From positions 39,813 through 48,758 of the forward strand of contig NYWC01000023.1 of assembly GCA_002684935.1 (NCBI GenBank): 8,946 bases of DNA. Direction: 5' to 3'. Position 1 is the stretch's first letter, and every line of letters starts with the position of its first letter. Made by a program: the position numbers and the translations under genes. This DNA is from Gammaproteobacteria bacterium. Its GTDB lineage: Bacteria; Pseudomonadota; Gammaproteobacteria; Pseudomonadales; Pseudohongiellaceae. The notes below the pieces were generated by a model. The model was not told where the DNA came from. It saw only the letters and a program-made list of their open reading frames with translations, and ran no database searches. Shown piece by piece: positions 1 to 7,302 of the stretch.

Positions 1-3000
1 CAGTCCAGCGGTGCCGAGGTGATTCACCTAGCCCATAATCGGTCGGTGCAGGAAATTGTGCGTTCAGCGATCCAGGAGGACGTTGACGCGATTGCAATCA
101 GCTCTTACCAGGGTGGCCATATCGAATACTTCAAGTACCTCGTTGATCAATTAAAAAGCCAGGGTGCAGAGCATATCCAGGTTTTTGGCGGTGGTGGTGG
201 CGTGATCATTCCTGCCGAGATCGATGAATTGCATAACCATGGTGTGGCCCGACTCTATTCCCCAGCCGACGGTCAGTCTTTAGGCCTGCAGGGCATGATC
301 GATGACATGCTACAGCGCACCCGCGACGCAAAACGCGCATTCAAGCCAAAGATTGATGCCCTGACCTCTGGTGATCGCATCCAACTTACCCGCAGCATCA
401 GCAGCATTGAAAATAACGCCTACAGTGATTCGGAACTCAATAAGCTGCGTTTACTGGCGGCCAAGGTGAGCACACCTATATTGGGAATAACAGGCACCGG
501 TGGCGCAGGCAAGTCGTCCAGCACTGACGAAATCGTGCGGCGCTTTCGTCAGGACAGTCTTGATTCATTGGATATTGCGATTCTTGCCATCGATCCAACC
601 CGCAAGAAAACCGGTGGTGCACTGTTGGGGGATCGCATTCGCATGAATGCCATCAACCACGATTGTATCTTTATGCGTTCACTGGCGACGAGAAATGCCT
701 CAGTAGAAATTCCACAGCGATTGGCCGAAATTCTGGACGCCATAAAACTGTCAGGGTTTGATCTCATCATTGTGGAGACGCCGGGCATTGGCCAGGGTGA
801 TGCTGGCATCGTGCCTTTTGTCGACACTTCTCTGTACGTGATGACCCCCGAATTCGGAGCTGCCAGCCAGTTGGAGAAGATCGACATGCTGGATTATGCC
901 GATGTGTTTGCTATCAACAAGTTTGATCGCAAAGGATCGGAGGATGCACTCAGGGATGTATCGAAGCAGGTGCAGCGCAATCGCAGTGCCTTCGACCGGT
1001 CTCCAGATAAAATGCCGGTTTACGGCACCATTGCTTCCAAGTTCAACGACAACGGTATTACTGCCCTATATCAGTGTCTGCTTGGGGAGCTTAGACAACA
1101 TGGATTAAAACAGTTCGACTCGATGCTGCCTGCAGAGGAAGGACGAGTATCCACTCAACGTACACTGGTCATTCCAGAGTCACGTCAACGCTACCTAGCA
1201 GAGATCGCAGAAAGCGTCAGGGACTACCATAGTCAAGTCTCGGAACAATCTCACCTGGCGCGTGAGCGTCAACAACTGGCGGCTTGCAAATCGATGCTGG
1301 CGCAAGCTGGCAAGACAATCGAGGGCCTGGATGAACTGATCGCAAAACGAGATTCATCACTCGATCATCTGGCAAAGCGACTGCTCGATACCTGGCCTCA
1401 AATTAAAGAGGACTACAGCGGTCAGGAATTTATAGCCAGGATAAGGGATAAGGAAATACGCACCCCGCTAAAGAAAGAATCCCTATCGGGCACTGCAATT
1501 TCAAGGGTATCGTTGCCGCAATATGAAGACCATGGTGAGCTATTGCAATGGCTGCTGCTGGAAAACGTCCCCGGCAAATTCCCTTTCACTGCCGGAGTGT
1601 TTCAATTCAAGCGTGACAGCGAAGATCCCACCCGCATGTTTGCCGGTGAAGGCGATGCCTTCCGCACCAATAAACGTTTTAAACAGCTGTCTGAGCACTC
1701 GGAGGCAAAGCGCCTTTCCACGGCCTTCGATTCTGTCACTCTATATGGATTCGACCCTGATCCACAGCCAGACATCTACGGTAAGGTTGGTAATTCCGGT
1801 GTTTCCATCGCCTCACTGGATGACATGAAAGCACTCTACGACAGCTTTGATCTTTGTGATCCCAGCACGTCTGTTTCTATGACTATCAATGGCCCAGCCC
1901 CGACTATCCTGGCCATGTTCCTGAATGCGGCTATCTCTCAACAGACACAGAAATTCATCGACGCCAATGGGCAGGATCCTTCGGAGGAGCAACAGGCTGA
2001 CATCAAGGCAGAGACTCTGCGCCAGGTGCGTGGCACTGTGCAAGCGGATATTTTGAAGGAAGATCAGGGCCAGAACACCTGCATCTTTTCCACCGAATTC
2101 AGCCTCAAGGTCATGGGTGACATCCAGGAGTATTTCACCCAGCATGGCGTGCGCAACTTTTACTCGGTATCTATTTCTGGGTATCACATCGCTGAAGCCG
2201 GAGCGAACCCGATTTCACAGCTTGCCTTTACCTTGGCCAATGGTTTCACCTTCGTTGAAGCCTATCTGGCGCGGGGTATGCAGGTGGATGATTTTGCGCA
2301 CAACCTGTCCTTCTTTTTCTCCAATGGCATGGACCCGGAATACACAGTGCTGGGTCGTGTCGCTCGACGCATCTGGTCAGTTGCCATGCGATTCAGGTAC
2401 GACGCCAATGAGCGCAGCCAGAAGCTGAAATATCACATCCAGACCTCTGGACGTTCGCTGCACGCGCAGGAAATGTCCTTTAACGACATCCGCACGACTC
2501 TACAAGCACTGATTGCAATTTACGATAACTGCAACTCACTACACACCAATGCCTACGATGAGGCGATCACCACACCAACCGAAGAATCGGTGCGCCGGGC
2601 CATGGCGATTCAACTTATTATCAACAAGGAGTGGGGTCTGGCGGTGAATGAAAACCCTAATCAGGGGTCTTTCATTATCGATGAACTTACCGACCTGGTA
2701 GAAGAGGCAGTGCTGAAGGAATTCGAGCGCATCTCAGAGCGCGGCGGCGTACTCGGCGCCATGGAGACTGGTTACCAGCGCGGCAAGATTCAGGATGAGT
2801 CCATGCTCTATGAACACCGCAAGCACGACAGCAGCCTGCCCCTCGTCGGCGTCAACACCTTCCTGAATGACGAGCCCGAGCCCGAATTCGATCTGGAGCT
2901 TGCTAGATCAACGGAAGCGGAGAAACAGAGTCAGCTGCAACGCCTGCAGTCATTCAAGCAACGCAACGCCGACAAGAAACCAGAGGCCCTCGAACGTCTC

Positions 3001-3126
3001 CGTGAGGCAGCGTGGCATGATGAGAATGTCTTTGCCGAACTGATGAATGCGGTGCAGCACTGCTCGCTAGGAGAAATAACCAACACCTTCTTCGAGGTGG
3101 GTGGGCAGTACCGTCGCAATATGTAA
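1..3126 (+). CDS. icmF: Fused isobutyryl-CoA mutase (IcmF), 5'-truncated by window edge
   Basis: Adenosylcobalamin-dependent mutase with its own G-protein chaperone; interconverts isobutyryl-CoA and n-butyryl-CoA in the cytoplasm. The frame is open from base 1, so the GTG at 19 is internal; 1041 codons are present against about 1090 in the family. Residues are numbered from base 1. Residues 1-105 are the end of the B12-binding domain (SSYQGGH, then a glycine run GGGGGVI); its DxHxxG cobalt-ligand motif must lie off the left edge. Residues ~150-380 are the MeaB-like GTPase: P-loop GTGGAGKS (bases 493-516), DPTRKKTGGALLGDR, ETPGIGQGD (from 775) and NKFD (916-927). A helical linker follows at ~400-490, then the mutase TIM barrel to the C-terminus, ending GGQYRRNM. 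By eye, F534 (1600-1602) and Q691 (2071-2073, in GQNTCIF) replace the Tyr and Arg that read the carboxylate in methylmalonyl-CoA mutase. This supports a butyryl/isobutyryl substrate. The gene converges on the hydrolase 29 bases downstream. Confidence 0.95.
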   Translation, partial: QSSGAEVIHLAHNRSVQEIVRSAIQEDVDAIAISSYQGGHIEYFKYLVDQLKSQGAEHIQVFGGGGGVIIPAEIDELHNHGVARLYSPADGQSLGLQGMIDDMLQRTRDAKRAFKPKIDALTSGDRIQLTRSISSIENNAYSDSELNKLRLLAAKVSTPILGITGTGGAGKSSSTDEIVRRFRQDSLDSLDIAILAIDPTRKKTGGALLGDRIRMNAINHDCIFMRSLATRNASVEIPQRLAEILDAIKLSGFDLIIVETPGIGQGDAGIVPFVDTSLYVMTPEFGAASQLEKIDMLDYADVFAINKFDRKGSEDALRDVSKQVQRNRSAFDRSPDKMPVYGTIASKFNDNGITALYQCLLGELRQHGLKQFDSMLPAEEGRVSTQRTLVIPESRQRYLAEIAESVRDYHSQVSEQSHLARERQQLAACKSMLAQAGKTIEGLDELIAKRDSSLDHLAKRLLDTWPQIKEDYSGQEFIARIRDKEIRTPLKKESLSGTAISRVSLPQYEDHGELLQWLLLENVPGKFPFTAGVFQFKRDSEDPTRMFAGEGDAFRTNKRFKQLSEHSEAKRLSTAFDSVTLYGFDPDPQPDIYGKVGNSGVSIASLDDMKALYDSFDLCDPSTSVSMTINGPAPTILAMFLNAAISQQTQKFIDANGQDPSEEQQADIKAETLRQVRGTVQADILKEDQGQNTCIFSTEFSLKVMGDIQEYFTQHGVRNFYSVSISGYHIAEAGANPISQLAFTLANGFTFVEAYLARGMQVDDFAHNLSFFFSNGMDPEYTVLGRVARRIWSVAMRFRYDANERSQKLKYHIQTSGRSLHAQEMSFNDIRTTLQALIAIYDNCNSLHTNAYDEAITTPTEESVRRAMAIQLIINKEWGLAVNENPNQGSFIIDELTDLVEEAVLKEFERISERGGVLGAMETGYQRGKIQDESMLYEHRKHDSSLPLVGVNTFLNDEPEPEFDLELARSTEAEKQSQLQRLQSFKQRNADKKPEALERLREAAWHDENVFAELMNAVQHCSLGEITNTFFEVGGQYRRNM

Positions 3127-3155
3127 GCCTGGTTTAGAGCCCAATGGCTGCGGGT

Positions 3156-4298
3156 TTACTGCAGATAACCTTCAGGCGTATACAGCTCCTGGAATGGAAA
3201 CTCCATCGTGCGCGGCACGGAGCGACCAATATAGATCGCATCTTCATCATCGCGTGTGCTCGCATACTCGCGCATGAAGGCATTTTCTGACCCGCTGTCT
3301 GGCACCGGGCCACTCAAAGCCGTGCGAATGACCTTCGCCACCTGCTCCGGTTTCTCGCGCTGCGGATAATGCCCAGCGGTGGGAAGAACCCAGAAAGAAC
3401 TCTCGACCTCGCGCTCGTTGAGATAGGTATCCCACACGTAGTGCGCGATGCGTGGTGGATTCACAACATCGAGCAACCCCCAGAGGTAGGCTATTGGCAC
3501 CGAGCTGCGGGGCAGATTTTCCAGCCAGCTAGTTTCATTAGCCGCCCGCTCCAATAGATACTTCCCCACTCCCAGGAGGGCCGCGTCGCCATCATTGAAT
3601 TTAAAGATGTCCGCATAGCCCACGACAACCGGATCACCCTCGGTCACTCTTGGCTGTGCCTTGCGCGCCGCGATAAATTCAGGGCCACGCTCTGGATCAA
3701 GCATCGCCATCTGAAATGGCACCAGGTTTGCAAGTGGCAGATACATCCCGCTGTTCGACAGGAAGTGGTAATTGATCCGATACTCTGGATTGGTATCAAG
3801 ATAGTGTCCCAGGAAAGATAGCCCAATACTGACCCCTCGATCGTGGGTGTATAGGGCAAAATCATCAAATCCAACGATTTCACTCACGAAGTAGTCAACC
3901 AATAAGCCGTTGTCCTCCAGCATGTAGGAGAAACCGTTGAGAGGCTTATCGGAGAAGCCCGAACCTGGGAAGTCTAGTGTTGCGATGTAGTAATCATCTG
4001 CGAGCAAAGGCACCAGTGCTTGATAATCGAAGCTGGAGTTGGGAAATCCGTGAATCAATAGCAGCTGAGGATTATCCGGATTACCGAATGTACGATAGAA
4101 AACATCTACACTGGCACCATCGTTGTTTGATGTCGTTGACTGCCATTCGAAATAGTCGCCGCCCTCGTACCAGTCCCGCGCGAGATCTGAATAAAAGGTA
4201 TTTTCTTCGGCAGCATGACCCACTGACGCCGTGAAAGAGCTCGCTAAGACGAACAAATGTAGTGCGTATTTTCGAATTGCTTGCATAGAAAACCCCAT
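3156..4298 (-). CDS. Secreted alpha/beta hydrolase, haloalkane dehalogenase / epoxide hydrolase-like
   Basis: Probable periplasmic hydrolase of the alpha/beta fold with an aspartate nucleophile; substrate unknown. Numbering is from the ATG at 4298, giving 380 residues. Residues 1-30 form a signal peptide: basic QAIRKY, hydrophobic HLFVLASSFTASV, likely cleavage after GHA. The core shows HGFPNSS (oxyanion loop, 83-89), DFPGSGFSDKP, the nucleophile motif THDRG (Asp153), a cap region at ~175-260, WGLLD (probable catalytic Asp277) and TAGHYPQREKP (catalytic His310). HDxG instead of GxSxG is seen in haloalkane dehalogenases, epoxide hydrolases and fluoroacetate dehalogenase. The Trp of classic haloalkane dehalogenases after the nucleophile is Arg here. 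The second Arg of fluoroacetate dehalogenase, four residues after the nucleophile, is Ser157. A polar ~50-residue tail follows the core. I chose the 4298 start because AGGA sits 5 bases upstream; an in-frame ATG at 4328 adds 10 residues but has no ribosome site, and the ATG at 4286 would also keep the signal. Fold sure, substrate not. Confidence 0.85.
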   Translation of the reverse strand: MGFSMQAIRKYALHLFVLASSFTASVGHAAEENTFYSDLARDWYEGGDYFEWQSTTSNNDGASVDVFYRTFGNPDNPQLLLIHGFPNSSFDYQALVPLLADDYYIATLDFPGSGFSDKPLNGFSYMLEDNGLLVDYFVSEIVGFDDFALYTHDRGVSIGLSFLGHYLDTNPEYRINYHFLSNSGMYLPLANLVPFQMAMLDPERGPEFIAARKAQPRVTEGDPVVVGYADIFKFNDGDAALLGVGKYLLERAANETSWLENLPRSSVPIAYLWGLLDVVNPPRIAHYVWDTYLNEREVESSFWVLPTAGHYPQREKPEQVAKVIRTALSGPVPDSGSENAFMREYASTRDDEDAIYIGRSVPRTMEFPFQELYTPEGYLQ

Positions 4299-4303
4299 TA
4301 TTT

Positions 4304-4307
4304 TCCT
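4304..4307 (-). promoter_or_regulatory. Ribosome binding site deciding the hydrolase start
   Basis: On the minus strand AGGA lies 5 bases before the ATG at 4298. The earlier in-frame ATG at 4328 has only TTGGATTAGTAA in front of it and would put a Pro/Gly-rich decapeptide ahead of the signal peptide. The downstream ATG is therefore preferred. Confidence 0.55.
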
Positions 4308-4331
4308 GAAGTCCGGAGGCCCGGGCATTTA

Positions 4332-4551
4332 CTAATCCAATGTTACCCACGCCACGGAGAATCCAACAATGTACATGAGTTCCGCGCTAGTGGCTGAGAT
4401 CACGAGAGCAAACATCAAGTCACGGGCTTTGGCGTTCTTGGGTAGCGGCCAGCAGGATAGGTCTCTCAGTATGGCCGAAAAAAGAAAACACTGAATCGCA
4501 ATACCCCAAACTAGACAGCATGAGCAGCGCAAAAAGCAGGACTAATTCCAT
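4332..4551 (-). pseudogene. Small two-helix membrane protein ORF, apparently frameshifted
   Basis: No family recognised. On the minus strand an ATG at 4551, preceded by AGGAAGCC, opens a 43-codon frame starting MELVLLFALLMLSSL and stopping at 4420. A second frame, open from about 4541 to the stop at 4332, carries VWGIAIQCFLFSAIL and later DLMFALVISATSAELMYIVG. Switching frames near 4505-4515 gives one continuous protein of about 73 residues with two hydrophobic helices joined by a short basic loop (LPKNAKARD). That suggests a small inner-membrane protein broken by a one-base indel, or a sequencing error. It lies between the terminator at 4585-4615 and the hydrolase, whose start is 33 bases beyond its stop, so the two may share a transcript. 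It could instead be two chance frames, or a short real peptide from the first frame alone. Hydrophobicity and the ribosome site are seen; the ancestral fusion is inference. Confidence 0.35.
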
Positions 4552-4584
4552 GGCTTCCTGATTTCCTGCAAACCGAGCCAACAG

Positions 4585-4615
4585 AAACAAAAAAGGGCGG
4601 TTACACCGCCCTTTT
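4585..4615 (-). terminator. Rho-independent terminator of the cytochrome / secreted-protein unit
   Basis: A perfect 11-base inverted repeat, AAAAGGGCGGT / ACCGCCCTTTT at 4591-4601 and 4605-4615, flanks a 3-base loop. Read on the minus strand it is followed by TTTTTTGTTT. It lies 13 bases past the stop of the gene ending at 4629 and separates that unit from the hydrolase. On the plus strand the T run ends with the stem, so termination in that direction should be weaker. Confidence 0.9.
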
Positions 4616-4628
4616 ACTGTCTGATTGA

Positions 4629-5609
4629 TTACTCGGCAACATTCACCGTGACGTAGGCGTCTTGGTACAGACCGCCATCATCAGCTCTGCCCCAGAGTAT
4701 ATACTCGCCGGGTTCACTAAAGGACATCGTGACAGCGTGAATACCATCTTCCGGCAAGGCAGGTGGCAGCCACAGGGCGCCCCAGGGAGAATTTGCGCTG
4801 GTGCGCGTGTCTTCCCAGACCTTAACCTGCGGAGGATCGAAAGTAACATCGCCTGGGCCCCGATACTTGTTCCAGGAATAGTAAAGGCCATTGACCTTAT
4901 CAACAGTCACCTTGATTGGCGGAGACGTCAGGCGTAGCTGCATCACTGCTTCCGGAGTCACTAGCGCTGCAGCAAGACCGCCGCCGGCAAACTCCGCAAA
5001 GCGGCGCGCTTCTTCCACGGGATCAGTTGGATTGGGCAGACCATCATCTTCCACAAGCGTTTCAATTGAGATTGGCTCCCCTACTCTTGCCGACCGAATT
5101 TCATCCCCCTGCACCATGACTATTGGCGGAATATTAGCGCGTGATTCCGGTGAGCTGGTGCCCGCGCCCAGTGAGCCGGTTTCCGAGGCAATAACCATAT
5201 TGTCGACCAGGTAATCCTGTCGCAACGTGGCGTAAGCCTTGCGCTCTTCACCGTTAGCTTTAAGCGTCCAAACCAGTTCCCTATCGCCCCAATCCGCAGG
5301 TACCGTCACTTCGAAGGTAAAGCGATTACGACGCGGCAGGAAATGGGTGGGCTGACCACGATCGGCCTCGCCTGGCGAGAAATAGTTCTCCTCACCCACC
5401 TCGACATCAGGTTCTTCTTCCCAGTTCTCGTTCATATAGCCGAACATCATATTGAAGGTGCCATCCTCGTTGGGACGCCAACCCTCAAACGCGGGCTCGA
5501 CATGCTGACCACTGCGATAGGTCTGTGCCACCACACTCTGTGAGACTGCTACAACAAGCAATAAAGCGAAGGCTTTAACCACTGCGTTGTCAGTAAAGGT
5601 ACTTCTCAT
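4629..5609 (-). CDS. Secreted beta-rich protein of unknown function, partner of the cytochrome-copper protein
   Basis: Exported 326-residue protein with no enzyme motif that I recognise. Residues 1-29 are a signal peptide (hydrophobic AFALLLVVAVSQSVV, cleavage likely after VVA-Q). The N-terminal half has a conserved-looking block, GWRPNEDGTFNMMFGYMNEN then WEEEPDVEVG, FSPGEADRGQPTHF, LPRRNRF, and a strand-rich segment VTVPADWGDRELVWTLKANG. I recall this block from hypothetical proteins of environmental bacteria; that is memory, not a search. Residues ~150-215 are polar and look like a linker. The C-terminal ~110 residues end in GEYILWGRADDGG and YQDAYVTVNV, the pattern of an Ig-like or PKD-like beta-sandwich strand pair. 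There are no cysteines and few histidines, so it is unlikely to be a metalloenzyme by itself. It follows the cytochrome-copper gene by 26 bases on the same strand, with AGGAG 11 bases before its ATG and its own terminator after it, so the two are probably co-transcribed. A binding, scaffold or substrate-presenting role is inference. Confidence 0.8.
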   Translation of the reverse strand: MRSTFTDNAVVKAFALLLVVAVSQSVVAQTYRSGQHVEPAFEGWRPNEDGTFNMMFGYMNENWEEEPDVEVGEENYFSPGEADRGQPTHFLPRRNRFTFEVTVPADWGDRELVWTLKANGEERKAYATLRQDYLVDNMVIASETGSLGAGTSSPESRANIPPIVMVQGDEIRSARVGEPISIETLVEDDGLPNPTDPVEEARRFAEFAGGGLAAALVTPEAVMQLRLTSPPIKVTVDKVNGLYYSWNKYRGPGDVTFDPPQVKVWEDTRTSANSPWGALWLPPALPEDGIHAVTMSFSEPGEYILWGRADDGGLYQDAYVTVNVAE

Positions 5610-5635
5610 TTTCTCTTACTCTCCTGGTGTGCGAT

Positions 5636-7066
5636 TTAGTCGCTTTGAGAACTGGTCGCTCGATCAAAACGGTCGATTGGTGACACCAATGGGGCTAAAC
5701 AAAGCGGGCAGCCGATGACGTGGTCATTGGGCCCAAGATTTAGCTTCTGTCTTCTCTCTTCCATTTCCTGCTGAAACTGTTCGTCATTCATGGTAACGCG
5801 CATACCCAGATCGATGAACATATTGGTCACAGAACGGTTGCCCGAACCTTGCCAGTTGCGCGGATCAGGTACGTTAGGGTTAGTCTCAGTGTTGTTCATG
5901 TAACCAACAATATGGAGAATCGTACCCTTAGGAAGCAAAGGCGCCGACTCTGCCTCATAGGCATATCCGCGCACCCAGTTATGGTCGTAACCAACACAGG
6001 AAAGAGTTTCGACTGTATAGCCCCAGATTGCCTCCAGGCACATGCGTTCGCCCGGCGCGTGAAGGTGCGGCTCAAAGGTAATGATCTTGGTGTGTTCTTC
6101 CAGTGCGCGGTAGGCATGCAGCTCTTGCGTGTCCTGGTTACCGGCAATGCTTATGTCTACGCCGTTGCCCAAGCCCAGGATGGCGCGCTGATATTTGGGC
6201 TCGTAGCCCTTCGGGTGGAAGCGGAATCCAATTTCCAGATGACCTGTGGTATCCAGCCCATTGGAATGCAGGTGAACGGAGTCGGAATAGATATAGGTTC
6301 CTGCGCGCAATAAGCGCCCTCCGTCAGGATCAAAAATATCCGGGTTGCGGCCCACCTCGTGCACTGGCCAGCTGGTCACCGTCTCATCCACACGGTCGCC
6401 GTTTTCATCTAGCTGTGCGGTACTCCAGATCATATGGTGGAAGATAAATCGGCCTCCCACCGTCTCACGCCCACTGCCAGCCTGATTGTCCACATCGTTG
6501 ACTTCGACGATTTCAACTGACTTCACATAGCGATCTTCATCGAGGCCAACTGGGACACGGTCAATTTCACCCCACCAGTCCGCGGTGCCAGCCAGTTTAG
6601 TCACGGAATTGGTTGTGACGATCAGGTCAGGCTCGCCAGCGGCCCATTTGAGACTGTCATCGAAAACCAGCGGCTCGGGTGCATCCGCCGCATTCCCCTT
6701 AGGCGTGCCGGTGCGTGCCCAGGTCGAAATTGCAGCGAGTTCCTCGTCGCTCAAGGAGGGGTCATTCTTGTAATCCTGGATACCAATATTTTTTTCCATA
6801 TACCAGGGCGGCATGGCACCGGCGCGGTCTCGGAGCCCAGTTTTGTATTCGATCAGACCGGCATAAGGCGCCACCTGCTCATAGCTAACCAGCGGCATTG
6901 GCCCAACGCCTCCCGGTCGGTGGCAATTCTGGCAGCTCCGCTGCAGAATTGGCTCAATATCTTTGTGAAAGGTAACTTCCTGGGCCTGGGCACTGGAAAC
7001 TGCGGCAAACGCGCCAGACAGGCTGATCAAAAAGGTTAATACGCGGGGGAACATTCGCTGCAACAT
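5636..7066 (-). CDS. Cytochrome c fused to a PHM/DBM-like type II copper monooxygenase module
   Basis: Periplasmic redox protein, 476 residues. Residues 1-29 are a signal peptide (cleavage probably AQA-Q). Residues 30-125 are a class I cytochrome c: CQNCH at 45-49 binds haem, and Met85 in AGAMPPW is the likely sixth ligand. Next comes KWAAGEPDLIV, then the copper part. FHHMIW (His210, His211) plus HLH (265-267) match the CuH site of peptidylglycine and dopamine monooxygenases, and HLH (334-336) plus Met390 in GYMNNTE match the CuM site. Order and spacing are close to PHM (HH, about 55 on, about 68 on, about 55 on). In PHM ascorbate feeds electrons; here the attached haem may do so, which is inference. 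The C-terminal tail carries CPLC (453-456), needed by neither domain. GGAG lies 9 bases before the ATG. It is the first gene of a two-gene unit. Family members are usually labelled cytochrome c or ascorbate-dependent monooxygenase; the substrate is unknown. Confidence 0.88.
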   Translation of the reverse strand: MLQRMFPRVLTFLISLSGAFAAVSSAQAQEVTFHKDIEPILQRSCQNCHRPGGVGPMPLVSYEQVAPYAGLIEYKTGLRDRAGAMPPWYMEKNIGIQDYKNDPSLSDEELAAISTWARTGTPKGNAADAPEPLVFDDSLKWAAGEPDLIVTTNSVTKLAGTADWWGEIDRVPVGLDEDRYVKSVEIVEVNDVDNQAGSGRETVGGRFIFHHMIWSTAQLDENGDRVDETVTSWPVHEVGRNPDIFDPDGGRLLRAGTYIYSDSVHLHSNGLDTTGHLEIGFRFHPKGYEPKYQRAILGLGNGVDISIAGNQDTQELHAYRALEEHTKIITFEPHLHAPGERMCLEAIWGYTVETLSCVGYDHNWVRGYAYEAESAPLLPKGTILHIVGYMNNTETNPNVPDPRNWQGSGNRSVTNMFIDLGMRVTMNDEQFQQEMEERRQKLNLGPNDHVIGCPLCLAPLVSPIDRFDRATSSQSD

Positions 7067-7302
7067 GCTCTGTCTCTCCTTCTTCTAATTATCTGCAGAT
7101 CGCTCTGCGCAACAGTCTTTGCTGTCAGTCGGGCCTGTTTCGGCCGAATCCGACCATATTCTAACCAATAATTGCCGTATGAGACACGCCTAGTCACCAC
7201 AGAATGCTAATGTCTTGACTTTATTTAATATTTACGCTGATTCTGCCTCCTGAATATCGGTGCGCAAACTCTGTTTTAGCGCTTTAAAACCGGTTTTCAG
7301 GG
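7067..7302. promoter_or_regulatory. Upstream region of the cytochrome-copper unit, no gene
   Basis: No plausible coding frame. It should hold the promoter of the minus-strand unit starting at 7066, but I cannot fix a convincing -35/-10 pair; TAGAAT on the minus strand near 7160 is the best -10-like hexamer. Visible elements are a 10-base palindrome ATCTGCAGAT (7091-7100) just upstream of the ribosome site, an AT-rich patch at 7216-7234, and a 12-base palindrome AAAACCGGTTTT (7286-7297). The palindromes could be operators but no regulator is encoded in view. Confidence 0.4.

Noticed and set aside
19..21. GTG at 19 as the start of the mutase gene
   Set aside because: The frame is open to base 1 and reads QSSGAE ahead of it, and the B12-binding domain would lack its cobalt-ligand motif if translation began here; the gene is cut by the window edge.
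3127..3155. Possible terminator between icmF and the convergent hydrolase
   Set aside because: Only AGCC/GGCT (4 bases) pairs around CAAT and no T run follows on either strand; too weak to call.
4299..4328. ATG at 4328 as the hydrolase start
   Set aside because: It lacks a ribosome site and adds a Pro/Gly-rich leader before a normal signal peptide; the ATG at 4298 has AGGA at good spacing.
5849..6313. Plus-strand 154-codon frame inside the cytochrome-copper gene
   Set aside because: Antisense shadow of a gene with clear domain motifs; no family resemblance.
7215..7243. Plus-strand TTGACT as a -35 promoter element
   Set aside because: The hexamer 17 bases on is TGATTC, a poor -10, and there is no plus-strand gene downstream.
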